Part shown: positions 15,610 through 24,769 of the stretch, in pieces
Position numbering within the stretch: the stretch's first letter is position 1
Layout of the letters: each line of letters begins with the position of its first letter
From: Saliniradius amylolyticus
GTDB taxonomy: Bacteria > Pseudomonadota > Gammaproteobacteria > Enterobacterales > Alteromonadaceae
NCBI RefSeq assembly: GCF_003143555.1
Contig: NZ_CP029347.1
Location: forward strand, 310,001-374,000
Length of the DNA: 64,000 nucleotides
Direction: 5' to 3'
Made by a program: the position numbers and the translations under genes
The notes under the pieces: generated by a model
The model's database searches: none
What the model was told of the DNA's origin: nothing
What the model saw: the letters and a program-made list of their open reading frames with translations, nothing else

Positions 15610-16172
15610 CACTCGATCACTTCTAACCACAGTATTAGTCTATTACCTTGGTGAACCTATCTTTCCGCTGCGCTCCAAGATAGGCTCACCCTCCTGCACC
15701 GTATAAGGTTTAGGATGGTCCGCCTTGCTCTCCACTTCGGTAGAACTTGCTAAGTTCCTGCCCCCCTTACGCGCCGGAGAGACACACCAGTGATTAGCTG
15801 CCTTCACTTTTACCCCCGCCTGTTGGCCGGATAGCCTCGCCGTTTTTATCGTGGTGGCCGTGGTTGGAGCCCCGTTTCCCACAAGTGTGAACGCCTCTGC
15901 ATTGCGAATGCAGAGAATCGTGGTGCGCGTCGCACGCTGAGTCGTATGTAAGGAATCCCCGTTCGACTCGACATCAGGAACACTTCATCAACAACAACTA
16001 TCCAATATGAAGTGCTACGTGAATTACGCAGTGCCTGATGCGTTTTCGCTGGGGCAAAAACGCGGTCGAGTTCGGCGAGCCTTTTCACTAGACAAAGGGC
16101 TACCCCTCAGCTAGTATGAAGCTGATTTTGATTTGGTCGTGTAGCTGTCTAGCGGGTGCCGACTGACTCTAT
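15610..16172. other. Long structured non-coding region near the right end of the island
   Basis: About 560 bp with no credible gene; two overlapping readings on the minus strand (15643-15882, 15846-16088) are composed of repeats and low-information sequence. Strong inverted repeats occur: GGTGAACCTATCTT/AAGATAGGCTCACC at 15650-15690 with one mismatch and a 13-nt loop, CTCTGCATT-GCG-AATGCAGAG near 15893-15913, and AACTT-AGC-AAGTT near 15747-15759. The region ends in a rho-independent terminator at 16173-16199. A large non-coding RNA, on either strand, is possible; no reverse transcriptase, TnpB or IscB gene is adjacent. Confidence 0.45.
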
Positions 16173-16199
16173 AAACCCGAGTTGCCGCTCGGGTTTTTG
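16173..16199 (+). terminator. Rho-independent terminator
   Basis: AAACCCGAG, a 7-nt loop, CTCGGGTTTTT. It would end a plus-strand transcript coming from the structured non-coding region or from the DUF2971 pair. Confidence 0.8.
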
Positions 16200-16377
16200 C
16201 TTTTCTAGCCCCAGAAAATCTTCATGCGATAGAAGTCCCCTCTAAATCAGTTCCAAAAACGCATAACAGGCAGACGAAGCTATGCGGCTTTCAGAGGATT
16301 TATTCAGGGATTTATTTGGAAGGAGATTGATATAAAGTCATTTAATATCAATCGAATAGAGTGACTTTCAAAAGAGA

Positions 16378-16424
16378 ATTGAAAATCCTCGTGTCGGTGG
16401 TTCGATTCCGCCTCCGGGCACCAT
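16378..16424 (+). repeat. attR: 47-bp direct repeat of the tRNA-Phe 3' half
   Basis: Identical to 4540-4586. It is followed by a stem (GCCTCGCA/TGCGGGGC) and T-run at about 16432-16460, presumably the original tRNA terminator. Just before it are two nested inverted repeats, GATTGATAT/ATATCAATC (16325-16353) and AAAGTCA/TGACTTT (16335-16368), possible recombinase-binding arms. Confidence 0.92.
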
Positions 16425-16828
16425 CATTGAAAGCCTCGCAGAAATGCGGGGCTTTTTTTGTGTCTAAATTGTGCCGCTGATGTGAAGAGGCGGAACGAAC
16501 GCGCTTTTTGGTCGGTGGTTAGATTGCTCGCCACTTCCCTGTGGCTCGTCGGCGCTGCCGACCAGCTAAAGCTGTCCAACATTGTTCCGGACAATGTTGT
16601 CCGTCTCCGGGCACCATCATTGAAAGCCTCGCAGAAATGCGGGGCTTTTTTTGTGTCTAAATTGTGCCACGGATGTAGAGGCGGAACGAACGCTCTTTTT
16701 GTCGGTGGTTAGATTGCTCGCCACCTTCCTGTGGCTCGTCGGCGTTGCCGACCAGCTAAAGCTGTCCAACATTGTTCCGGACAATGTTGTCCGCCTCTGG
16801 GCACTATCATACAAAGCGTCGCGGTAAG
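16416..16828 (+). repeat. Tandem repeat of 193- and 190-bp units after attR
   Basis: GGGCACCATCATTGAAAGCC begins units at 16416 and 16609, and a divergent GGGCACTATCATACAAAG begins a partial unit at 16799. Each unit contains the terminator-like stem, a T-arm-like GTCGGTGGTTAGATTG, the palindrome GTCGGC-(GCT/GTT)-GCCGAC, and CAACATTGT-TCCGG-ACAATGTTG. Each ends with a near copy of the tRNA-Phe acceptor end. The units look like decayed tRNA-Phe tandem copies or remnants of earlier insertions. Short readings through them are not genes. Confidence 0.85.
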
Positions 16829-16887
16829 TCTATCAGGTAGCCAGGGTCGTCCTGTCCGGAAATTCTGTTGTTGTTAATCATTGACGC

Positions 16888-16925
16888 GCGTTCTTATACA
16901 TATGAATATACATATATGTGATATT
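16888..16925. promoter_or_regulatory. Candidate ArsR operator / ars promoter
   Basis: An AT-rich stretch with interleaved inverted repeats (ACATATGAATATACATATATGTGATAT) lies directly before arsR, the place of the autoregulatory ArsR site in ars operons. Exact half-sites were not defined. Confidence 0.45.
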
Positions 16926-16940
16926 TCGTATGTGTAGGCG

Positions 16941-17276
16941 ATGACTCCCATTCAATTTTATAAGTGCTTAGCCGATGAAACGCGGCTTAAGTCGCTGTTG
17001 TTGATCGCCGAGCAGGGCGAGGCCTGCGTCTGTGATTTAATGGCGGCGCTTGAGCTGGACCAGCCTAAGGTCTCCCGGCATCTGGCACAGTTGCGTCAGT
17101 GCGCCATTGTGGCCGATGAGCGTCGGGGTAAGTGGGTTTATTATCGCCTGCATCCCGAGCTGGCTCAGTGGGCATCACAGGTACTCACTCAGACCGGTCA
17201 GGCTAATCCCGATTATATTGCCGCCGAGCGCCAACGTTTTGTGGCCGCCAGGTCATCCAATTCTTGTCCCAATTAA
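16941..17276 (+). CDS. arsR: ArsR-family arsenic-responsive repressor
   Basis: A winged-helix repressor released from the ars promoter by arsenite. The 111-aa protein shows CLADETRLKSLLLI, then EACVCDLMAAL with two cysteines placed like the arsenite ligands of ArsR, and the recognition helix DQPKVSRHLAQLR, followed by WVYYRLHP in the wing. It is the first gene of the cluster arsR-arsC-arsH-acr3, spaced 13 bp from arsC. The ATG at 16941 has only a weak ribosome-binding site. Confidence 0.93.
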   Translation: MTPIQFYKCLADETRLKSLLLIAEQGEACVCDLMAALELDQPKVSRHLAQLRQCAIVADERRGKWVYYRLHPELAQWASQVLTQTGQANPDYIAAERQRFVAARSSNSCPN

Positions 17277-17289
17277 CCCGAGACGTTTT

Positions 17290-17763
17290 ATGAAAGTTTT
17301 ATATATCTGCACTCACAATCGCTGCCGCAGCATCTTGTCGGAGGCCATCACCAATCAAATGGCGGGCGATGTGATACAGGCCAGAAGTGCGGGCAGCCAG
17401 CCCGCTGGCGAGGTGCATCCTCTATCCATTCAATATCTCAAGCAGACCGGTTATGCCACCGAGGGGCTGCAAAGTCAGTCCTGGGACGAGTTTGAAGATT
17501 TTGCGCCGGATGTGGTTATAACGGTCTGTGACTCGGCCGCCGGTGAGGCCTGTCCACTCTATTTTGGCAACAGCCTGAAACTGCACTGGGGCTTAAACGA
17601 CCCGTCCAAGGTTGAAGGCAGTGATAAGCAAAAGGCCGAGGCGTTTCGGGATTGTATCGCCGAGATTGAACGGCGGGTTAAGGTGCTCACAGACTTGGCA
17701 GGAAAAGACTTGTCGCCCGCAGAGCTGGGCGACGCATTAACTCAACAAGGAGCGCAGTCATGA
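17290..17763 (+). CDS. arsC: Arsenate reductase, low-molecular-weight phosphatase (thioredoxin-coupled) type
   Basis: Reduces arsenate to arsenite in the cytosol. The 157-aa protein starts [26 protein letters not shown] is the CX5R phosphatase loop. A redox Cys follows in [17 protein letters not shown], as in thioredoxin-linked ArsC, and [12 protein letters not shown] carries the general acid Asp. I chose the ATG at 17290; a longer in-frame reading overlaps arsR and is not homologous. Its stop overlaps the arsH start (ATGA), so the two are translationally coupled. Confidence 0.92.
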   Translation: MKVLYICTHNRCRSILSEAITNQMAGDVIQARSAGSQPAGEVHPLSIQYLKQTGYATEGLQSQSWDEFEDFAPDVVITVCDSAAGEACPLYFGNSLKLHWGLNDPSKVEGSDKQKAEAFRDCIAEIERRVKVLTDLAGKDLSPAELGDALTQQGAQS

Positions 17764-18479
17764 CCAGTCTGGATATGGCACTACCGAATATCGATACCGA
17801 ACAGTTTCACACACCGGATGAAGCCAGGTTTGCCAACAAAGGCGCCTCGCACAAGCCCCGAATTCTGTTGCTGTATGGCTCGCTGCGCAAGCGTTCCTAC
17901 AGCCGCCTGGTGGTGGAAGAGTGCGCTCGCCTGTTGAACCACTTTGGTGCCGAGGCGCGGATTTTCGATCCCACCGGTTTGCCGCTGCCCGATGCCGAAG
18001 AGGACAGCCACCCCAGGGTGCAGGAGCTGCGGGAGCTGATGATGTGGTCAGAAGGCCAGGTCTGGTGCTCACCGGAACGCCATGGCGCCATGACCGGTAT
18101 CCTGAAAAGTCAGATCGACTGGGTACCGCTGAATCTGGGCGGTGTGCGGCCCACACAGGGCAAAACCCTGGCGGTGATGCAGGTTTGTGGCGGCTCTCAG
18201 TCCTTTAATGCGGTGAACCAGATGCGGGTGCTCGGGCGCTGGATGCGTATGGTCACCATTCCCAACCAGTCGTCGGTGCCTAAGGCGTTTCTCGAGTTTG
18301 AGGAAGACGGCCGCATGAAACCCTCGCCTTTCTATAACCGCATTGTGGACGTGATGGAAGAGCTGATGAAGTTCACGCTGATGCTGCGCGACAACAAAGA
18401 CTACTTTGTGGACCGGTATTCCGAGCGCGTTGAAAGCGCCGAGCAGGTCAGTGAACGTGTTAATCAGCGGGCGATTTAG
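17760..18479 (+). CDS. arsH: ArsH, NADPH-dependent FMN reductase of arsenic resistance
   Basis: ArsH is a flavoprotein oxidoreductase found in ars operons; known members oxidise trivalent organoarsenicals. The 239-aa protein has [20 protein letters not shown] (FMN phosphate loop). It continues with [32 protein letters not shown] and [17 protein letters not shown], typical of ArsH, with the usual extra N- and C-terminal extensions. It overlaps arsC by 4 bp and lies 14 bp before acr3. Its presence suggests the host can deal with organic as well as inorganic arsenic. Confidence 0.93.
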   Translation: MTSLDMALPNIDTEQFHTPDEARFANKGASHKPRILLLYGSLRKRSYSRLVVEECARLLNHFGAEARIFDPTGLPLPDAEEDSHPRVQELRELMMWSEGQVWCSPERHGAMTGILKSQIDWVPLNLGGVRPTQGKTLAVMQVCGGSQSFNAVNQMRVLGRWMRMVTIPNQSSVPKAFLEFEEDGRMKPSPFYNRIVDVMEELMKFTLMLRDNKDYFVDRYSERVESAEQVSERVNQRAI

Positions 18480-18493
18480 AATAGGAGTGACCA

Positions 18494-19513
18494 ATGGGTA
18501 TTTTTGAACGCTTTTTATCGGTTTGGGTGGCGCTGGCCATCGTGGTGGGCATTGTTGCGGGCAGTCTGGTGCCGCAGGTGTTTGAGGCGGTCGCTGCGCT
18601 GGAATACGCCCATGTGAATGTGGTGATCGCGGTGCTTATCTGGCTGATGATCTACCCCATCATGGTGCAGGTGGATTTTAGCTCCATCAAAGACGTGGGC
18701 AAAAAGCCCAAGGGCCTAATCTTAACGCTGGTGATCAACTGGCTGGTGAAGCCGTTTACCATGGCGCTGCTCGGCTGGCTGTTCTTTAAGGGCCTATTCG
18801 CCGAGTGGGTGGACCCGCAAACCGCCAGTGAATACATCGCCGGCATGATTTTACTGGGCGTGGCGCCCTGTACGGCCATGGTGTTTATCTGGAGTCAGCT
18901 TACCAAAGGTGATGCCAACTACACACTGGTGCAGGTTTCCATCAACGATGTGATTATGATCTTCGCCTTTGCGCCTATCACCGGGCTGCTGTTGGGTATC
19001 ACCGATATTACCGTGCCCTGGGATACGCTGTTGCTGTCGGTGGTGCTCTATGTACTGGTGCCGCTACTGGCAGGGGCGTTTACCCGTAAAAAGCTGGATA
19101 AGGCCAATGATCATACCCGCCTGAATCGCTTTTTGGCGACCATGAAGCCCTGGTCCATTGTCGGTCTGTTAGCGACTGTGGTATTGCTGTTTGGGTTTCA
19201 GTCGGAGACCATCCTGGCCAAACCAGAAGCCATCGTACTGATCGCCATTCCCCTGCTGATTCAGACCTATGGCATCTTTGCTATCGCCTACTGGGCCGCC
19301 AAGCGAATGAAGCTGCCGCACAAGGTTGCCGCCCCGGCTTGTATGATAGGCACCTCGAACTTCTTCGAGCTGGCCGTCGCTGTGGCGATTTCCCTGTTCG
19401 GCCTGCAATCCGGTGCGGCGCTGGCCACTGTGGTGGGCGTGCTGGTGGAAGTGCCGGTAATGCTGTCGTTGGTAGGCTTTGCCAATCGCACCCGCCACTG
19501 GTTCCCACAATAA
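18494..19513 (+). CDS. acr3: ACR3-family arsenite efflux permease
   Basis: A ten-helix inner-membrane carrier that extrudes arsenite. The 339-aa protein is hydrophobic throughout. It contains the family signature [20 protein letters not shown] with the essential Cys, [13 protein letters not shown] near the N-terminus, and [23 protein letters not shown]. Length is normal for ACR3. A strong AGGAG site precedes the ATG. It is the last gene of the ars operon. A hairpin CTTGGGGC-ctttc-GCCCCAAG follows at 19564-19584, without a T-run. Confidence 0.95.
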   Translation: MGIFERFLSVWVALAIVVGIVAGSLVPQVFEAVAALEYAHVNVVIAVLIWLMIYPIMVQVDFSSIKDVGKKPKGLILTLVINWLVKPFTMALLGWLFFKGLFAEWVDPQTASEYIAGMILLGVAPCTAMVFIWSQLTKGDANYTLVQVSINDVIMIFAFAPITGLLLGITDITVPWDTLLLSVVLYVLVPLLAGAFTRKKLDKANDHTRLNRFLATMKPWSIVGLLATVVLLFGFQSETILAKPEAIVLIAIPLLIQTYGIFAIAYWAAKRMKLPHKVAAPACMIGTSNFFELAVAVAISLFGLQSGAALATVVGVLVEVPVMLSLVGFANRTRHWFPQ

Positions 19514-19622
19514 ACGCCAGTTATCACAGCTACTTTAGACTCTAATTGCCAGCTTGGTTTGATCTTGGGGCCTTTCGCCCCAAGTAATCCTTGGTATACG
19601 TGAATCAACCAAGGAGTTATGT

Positions 19623-20297
19623 ATGTCGAAAGTGATGTTGATTACCGGCGCCTCGAGTGGCATCGGCGAGGCTACGGCCCGCAAGGCGGCCAGTGAGGGG
19701 TTAAAGCTGATATTAACCGCCCGTCGGGCTGACCGGCTGGAGAAGCTGGTAGAAGAGTTCGGTCAGGACAATGCCGTCGGCATCGCCGCTGATGCCACCG
19801 ATTTTGACGAACTGAAAAAGGTAGTGGAACAGGGCGTTGAGAAGTTTGGTCGTCTGGATGTGGCCTTTGCCAACGCCGGTACGGGGGTATCCACTCCGGG
19901 TACCGAAGGCGGCGACCCAAAAGAATGGAAGAAGATGGTGGATATCAACATCAACGCGCTGCTCTACACCGCCAATCTGACGCTGCCCCATCTGAGGAAA
20001 ACCACCGGCCACTTCATTATGACCGGCTCTGCCGCCGGACGCCGTGCGATTAAAGGTTCGGTCTATGGCGCCACCAAATGGTTTGTGCATGGCTTTGCTG
20101 AAAACCTGTCAGAAGAGATGAAAGAATGGCAGGGGCGCTGCACCACTATTGCACCGGGCATGGTCAACACGCCATTTTTCGATGAGCCCAAGCCGGATAA
20201 GTTGGATCCGCAGGATGTGGCCGACGCGGTGCTATTTGCGGTTAATGCCGACCCGCGCAATGCAGTTCGCGAAGTCTTCCTGATGCCGGCGTATTGA
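19623..20297 (+). CDS. Short-chain dehydrogenase/reductase
   Basis: An NAD(P)-dependent oxidoreductase of the classical SDR family. The Rossmann loop GASSGIGEATA is near residue 10, NAG at about 88 (FANAGTG), and the catalytic Ser in MTGSAAGR with Tyr-x3-Lys in YGATKWF. The substrate is unknown; the sequence is closest in style to YdfG-type 3-hydroxy acid dehydrogenases. At 224 aa it is slightly short for the family. The AAGGAG site is clear. It follows the ars operon after 109 bp but has its own leader, so it is probably not part of it. Confidence 0.88.
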   Translation: MSKVMLITGASSGIGEATARKAASEGLKLILTARRADRLEKLVEEFGQDNAVGIAADATDFDELKKVVEQGVEKFGRLDVAFANAGTGVSTPGTEGGDPKEWKKMVDININALLYTANLTLPHLRKTTGHFIMTGSAAGRRAIKGSVYGATKWFVHGFAENLSEEMKEWQGRCTTIAPGMVNTPFFDEPKPDKLDPQDVADAVLFAVNADPRNAVREVFLMPAY

Positions 20298-20301
20298 TAA
20301 C

Positions 20302-20330
20302 AAAAAGGCAGCCGAGAGCTGCCTTTTCTT
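20302..20330 (+). terminator. Terminator after the SDR gene
   Basis: AAAAGGCAGC, loop CGAGA, GCTGCCTTTT followed by CTTT. Stem of ten base pairs; could serve both the SDR gene and the convergent yitT-like gene. Confidence 0.85.
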
Positions 20331-20339
20331 TGCCTGCAT

Positions 20340-20990
20340 TCACCCCTGCTGGGTGCTTAAGCGCCCGCCCTGAGGTGCGCGGCTTTGTTTGGTTGCTAAC
20401 TGGTAACGCTCGGGCCGGTGGTTAAGAGAAATCACCAGGTTCAGACAAAGCGCGGCCAGAATCGAAATGCCAACCAGATAGGGGCTGATGAATACCAGAG
20501 CAGAGAGCAGGATCACGCTGTCCACGGCCAGCTGGAAAGTTCCGGCGCGGATGCCGAAGCGGGCCTGAAGGTAGTAGGCCAGAATGCCTAATCCGCCGAG
20601 ACTCGACTTATGTCGGAACATCATCAGAATACCTACCCCAATCAAAATACCGCCCATGACTGCGGCAAACAGAGGGTGGATACGGCTGATATCCACGAAA
20701 TGATGCACCTGCTCACTCATCACGGAGATGGTGGTCACCGACACAAAGGTGTTTAGGGTGAACCTTTTGCTGATTTGTGTCCACGCCAGGGCATAAAAGG
20801 GAATGTTGATCACAAAAAACACTAGGCCAAAATCCATCCCGGTGGCGTGGGTGCCCAATAGTGCCAGGCCGGCGGCGCCGCCGACCATTAAGTCCTGGGC
20901 CTGGAACAGATACACACCGAAGGCCACAAACAGCCCGGCACAAAACAGGGCGAAGATGTCTTCATAAATGCGGTGGGATGCTGAGTTCAT
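20340..20990 (-). CDS. YitT-family membrane protein
   Basis: An integral inner-membrane protein of unknown function. Features of YitT proteins: an N-terminal helix (ALFCAGLFVAFGVYLFQ), the glycine-rich LMVGGAAGLALLGTH, FVINIPFYALAW, and the conserved FRHKSSLGGLGILAYYLQ. About five transmembrane segments; 216 aa. Upstream at 21020-21044 the minus strand has a perfect TTGACA and TATAAT, but separated by only 13 bp, so the promoter is doubtful. The gene is convergent with the SDR gene. Confidence 0.8.
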   Translation of the reverse strand: MNSASHRIYEDIFALFCAGLFVAFGVYLFQAQDLMVGGAAGLALLGTHATGMDFGLVFFVINIPFYALAWTQISKRFTLNTFVSVTTISVMSEQVHHFVDISRIHPLFAAVMGGILIGVGILMMFRHKSSLGGLGILAYYLQARFGIRAGTFQLAVDSVILLSALVFISPYLVGISILAALCLNLVISLNHRPERYQLATKQSRAPQGGRLSTQQG

Positions 20991-21421
20991 AACCTGGATC
21001 GTTGCGGAGTTTGGCGCGGATTATACGCTTTCGGTAAGTGTCAATCAGGCTTGCCATTAAACTCAGGCTTGGCCAAATAACCACCGTTGCAAGTTTATCT
21101 TTACGACTTGTGAATACCCGGTAAAGCCTTTGTTTTTCTTGTAGCGGAGGTGTTAGCTCCTGTCCCATAAGGTTAATGTTTTAGATGATTCAGCGGCGTT
21201 GTTAAACTTGTGTCTGGTGTTGCCCAGAGGATGCTGAAGCTGCTACCCAAGTGAGAAGAGAGCCGCCGCTCAGTAACGCTGCTTGTCGGTGGGGAACAAC
21301 AGACATAGGAAAGGCTCCAGCCCCCACCGGGTTGGTGAGAGCAGATCCATGACGTGAATTGCTATGGCCCGGCTCGTCTTATAACGCAGTCGCCCAAGAG
21401 CTATCGCCTCAAAGGTGGAAA
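20991..21421. other. Intergenic region with a structured core (about 21214-21375)
   Basis: 430 bp between yitT and metJ without a convincing gene. The GC-rich core holds a strong stem, CGGTGGGG (21287-21294) with CCCCACCG (21322-21329), and several smaller palindromes (GCTGAAGC, GCTGCT). This suggests a non-coding RNA or leader. A reading at 20962-21168 overlaps yitT and lacks codon character. No known RNA family could be assigned; a weak likeness to part of the FMN riboswitch near 21340 was not convincing. Confidence 0.4.
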
Positions 21422-21763
21422 TTACTCTTCCACCTTGTCCTCTTCGTCTTTTTCCGCCTGTTCCACATCGATGCCCATCTGTTCCATAATACGGCGGGCT
21501 TCGGCTGGAATACGGTAGGGATTGTCTTTGCGCAGGTCATCATCGTCCGGCAGAGGCTGGCCGGTAAACGCGTGGACAAAGGCCTCACACAACAGCTCAG
21601 AGTTGGTGGCGTGGCGCAGGTTATTCACCTGACGACGGGTTCGCTCGTCGGTGAGTACCTTTAACACTCTCAGAGGGATTGAGACGGTGACTTTTTTCAC
21701 CTGCTCGCTTTTTTTACCGTGTTCAGCGTAGGGGTTAATGTATTCGCCGTCCCACTTTGCCAT
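21422..21763 (-). CDS. metJ: Methionine repressor
   Basis: MetJ is the ribbon-helix-helix repressor of methionine biosynthesis, using S-adenosylmethionine as corepressor. From the ATG at 21763 the protein reads [20 protein letters not shown], then the DNA-binding strand [15 protein letters not shown] and [20 protein letters not shown], nearly identical to enteric MetJ. The C-terminus is a little longer and acidic (113 aa). In-frame ATG codons further upstream would place met-box DNA inside the gene and are less likely. It is divergent from metF, with met boxes in between, the classical autoregulated arrangement. Confidence 0.96.
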   Translation of the reverse strand: MAKWDGEYINPYAEHGKKSEQVKKVTVSIPLRVLKVLTDERTRRQVNNLRHATNSELLCEAFVHAFTGQPLPDDDDLRKDNPYRIPAEARRIMEQMGIDVEQAEKDEEDKVEE

Positions 21764-21832
21764 GCGCATCGCCTGTTTTAATTGTATCTTATGGTGGAAA
21801 ATTCTAACTGTTAGGCGCCAACAGTCAATCAT

Positions 21833-22817
<985 letters not shown>

Positions 22818-22854
22818 ACTTATCGGGTGTTGAAGCCGATAAGCGAGCCTATTC

Positions 22855-23790
22855 ATGGCACCTAAAATGGATGTTATAAAGCAAAAAGCCATCTTTTGGC
22901 TGTCTCAGACCAAGCCCTTGCTGAGTGGGCTGGTGGAACGGTGCAAGGAGGATAAGATTACCGTCTCTGCCGGGCATCTGGCCTATGTGTCTTTGCTGTC
23001 GCTGGTACCCTTCATCATGGTGTTCTTCAGTGTGCTGTCGGCTTTTCCGGCCTTTGAAGGGGCGCGGGAAAAACTGGAATCTTTTATCTTCGATAACTTT
23101 GTGCCCCATGCCGGTGACATGGTGCAAAAGTATGTGGCCGAATTTGTCGGCAATGCCTCTGAAATGGGGGCGGTCAGTATCCTGTTTCTGGTAGTGGTCG
23201 CGCTGCTGCTGATTTCCAATGTGGATAAAACCCTTAACCGCATCTGGCATGTGCACAGTGATCGGCGGCCCATTTTTACCTTTGCTATCTATTGGATGGT
23301 GCTCACTCTGGGGCCCATGTTGATCGGCTCAGGGCTGGCCATCAGCTCCTATCTGGTTGGGCTGGCCTCTTATGCCGAAGAGTATACCCCCGGTATTACA
23401 ACGGCTATGCTGAAGGCGGTACCCTTTCTCACATCGGCAGGCGCCTTTTTCATTCTCTACATGGTGGTGCCCAATAAAACCGTGCGCACCAAGCATGCTC
23501 TCGCCGGTGCGGTGCTGGCAACGGTGCTATTTGAACTGTCTAAGAAAGGTTTTGCCCTGTATGTCGCGAGTTTCCCTTCCTACCAGGTGATCTACGGGGC
23601 GTTGGCAGTGGTGCCGCTGCTGTTTGTGTGGGTTTATCTGTCGTGGATTGTGGTGTTGTTGGGAGCGGAGTTTACCGTGCAGGTAGAAACCCTGGCTCGT
23701 GCCAATAAACGGGAACACGAGGATGAAAGGCAGGGTAGGGATGCCGATTCGGCGACATCCAACCGTGACACTAGCGCAGAGTCTGAATGA
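22855..23790 (+). CDS. yihY: YihY/BrkB-family inner-membrane protein
   Basis: A polytopic inner-membrane protein once annotated as ribonuclease BN; actual function unknown. The 311-aa protein has the family segments AGHLAYVSLLSLVPFIMVFF, NKTLNRIWHV-type DKTLNRIWHVHSDRRPIF and YGALAVVPLLFVWVYLSWIVVLLGAEFT. It has about six membrane helices and ends in a hydrophilic tail rich in Asp, Glu, Arg and Ser. It follows metF by 37 bp on the same strand. Its 3' end overlaps that of the convergent DUF2959 gene by 20 bp. Confidence 0.9.
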   Translation: MAPKMDVIKQKAIFWLSQTKPLLSGLVERCKEDKITVSAGHLAYVSLLSLVPFIMVFFSVLSAFPAFEGAREKLESFIFDNFVPHAGDMVQKYVAEFVGNASEMGAVSILFLVVVALLLISNVDKTLNRIWHVHSDRRPIFTFAIYWMVLTLGPMLIGSGLAISSYLVGLASYAEEYTPGITTAMLKAVPFLTSAGAFFILYMVVPNKTVRTKHALAGAVLATVLFELSKKGFALYVASFPSYQVIYGALAVVPLLFVWVYLSWIVVLLGAEFTVQVETLARANKREHEDERQGRDADSATSNRDTSAESE

Positions 23791-24406
23791 AGTCGTTGGA
23801 CTCGGCAATGGCGCTGTTCATTTCTTTTATCAACTGGTCGACGTCATTGCGAATCGAGCCCAGTTCACTCTGTAAGGCGCCAATGGCGTTGGCGTTCAGG
23901 TTGTGCTTCAGATAAAGCACATTGTCGTTCAACGCCGTTAAAACTGGTTCCATACGGCTCTCGGCCCGACGCATTGACCGTATCAGGTTTTGATAGCGGC
24001 GCTCGGTCTCACTCAGTTTGCGCCGACTGTCGCGACGTAGCGATTCGTTAGAGTATTGGGCTAACTCCTGTTCCCATTCGGCAAAAAGATCCCCCGCCAC
24101 ATCCTCAATACTGTCGATACGCTCGCTAACGCGCTCGGCCGATGCCTGACTGGCCTCGTACTCGTCCTTGAGGTTGTTGTAGACGGTTTGCAACTCGCCG
24201 CCGTCGAAGTCGATCAGGTGGCTAAACTCTTCCAGCGCTGAGCTGAATTGCTGCTGAGCATCCTCCTGAGCGTCGCGGGCGTCCTCTACCCGATCCACCA
24301 GGATGTCACGCTTTTCAAACCCCACCTTTTCCATAGCGGCATAATAAGCCGACTGACAGCCAGCCAGAACAAGCATGGTGGCCATCAGCGTCAGCAGGCG
24401 TTTCAT
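23771..24406 (-). CDS. DUF2959 lipoprotein
   Basis: A predicted outer- or inner-membrane lipoprotein. Signal peptide with lipobox LAGC (Cys18) in MLVLAGCQSAYYAAMEKVG. The mature protein is a long acidic helix-rich chain with coiled-coil features and the segment KVGFEKRDILVDRVEDARDA typical of DUF2959. 211 aa. Function unknown. Its start overlaps the stop of the small membrane protein gene upstream (ATGA), implying coupled translation. Confidence 0.82.
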   Translation of the reverse strand: MKRLLTLMATMLVLAGCQSAYYAAMEKVGFEKRDILVDRVEDARDAQEDAQQQFSSALEEFSHLIDFDGGELQTVYNNLKDEYEASQASAERVSERIDSIEDVAGDLFAEWEQELAQYSNESLRRDSRRKLSETERRYQNLIRSMRRAESRMEPVLTALNDNVLYLKHNLNANAIGALQSELGSIRNDVDQLIKEMNSAIAESNDFIQTLR

Positions 24407-24645
24407 GGCAGGTCACCCGGCGCGCGGAATTTAGCGGCGTCAATAATGGCCCAAAGGTGAAAAATAACGCCAGGTACCCACATGAAAATCAGGATTACCG
24501 TGGCCGCCAAGGCGTAGCTGCCGTAGGTCAACACTGCAAACAGCAGTGCAGCCAGGATCCGGCCTTGAACCAGTTGTCCCAGTCCGGGGAAGAAAAAACT
24601 GCAAATGGCGGCCAGTACATTGCCGCCTGAACCTTGTCCTGCCAT
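24403..24645 (-). CDS. Small membrane protein (80 aa), TM2/PMP3-like
   Basis: Two hydrophobic helices connected by a short loop: AAICSFFFPGLGQLVQGRIL then ATVILIFMWVPGVIFHLWAI. The FFPGLGQL...GR pattern recalls TM2-type or YqaE/PMP3-type proteins. A CAGGAG site precedes the ATG. It forms a two-gene unit with the DUF2959 lipoprotein (4-bp overlap). Function not known. Confidence 0.7.
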   Translation of the reverse strand: MAGQGSGGNVLAAICSFFFPGLGQLVQGRILAALLFAVLTYGSYALAATVILIFMWVPGVIFHLWAIIDAAKFRAPGDLP

Positions 24646-24769
24646 GTTATGACTCCTGTTTTTAAAGGTGTTGAGTTAAGTTAATCCAATTCGCCCGCTT
24701 AAACAAGCTGTGCCAGAATGGCGAGCTGGTCAAATTTATTCTGTGACAAAGTGTAAGGAGAGTCTTGCC

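Larger units (their letters stand above)
4587..16424. mobile_element. Genomic island integrated in tRNA-Phe (about 11.8 kb)
   Basis: The island is delimited by the 47-bp repeats at 4540-4586 and 16378-16424, with an integrase next to the tRNA. Contents: int1 plus DUF4224, three small membrane proteins, an XRE regulator, a tRNA-like gene, HEPN/YaaC/82-aa/ATPase genes, a second recombinase, DUF2971 plus a membrane protein, and structured non-coding DNA. Island genes are visibly more A+T-rich than the flanking mutY or ars genes. No conjugation, replication or phage structural genes are seen, so it would depend on a helper or passive transfer. Inferred role: a cargo island, probably for defence. 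Confidence 0.9.

Noticed and set aside
15643-16088. Two overlapping minus-strand readings (79 and 80 codons)
   Set aside because: They lie in strongly palindromic DNA and have no recognisable domain; I treat the region as non-coding, though a very small gene cannot be excluded.
16458-16814. Short readings in the tandem repeats
   Set aside because: They are translations of the 190-bp repeat units.
20962-21168. 68-codon minus-strand reading before yitT
   Set aside because: Overlaps the yitT start, no ribosome-binding site or family.
21300-21390. Possible FMN riboswitch
   Set aside because: Only a short stretch (AGCAGATCC and GTGAATT) recalls the aptamer; the conserved stems are missing and no riboflavin gene follows.
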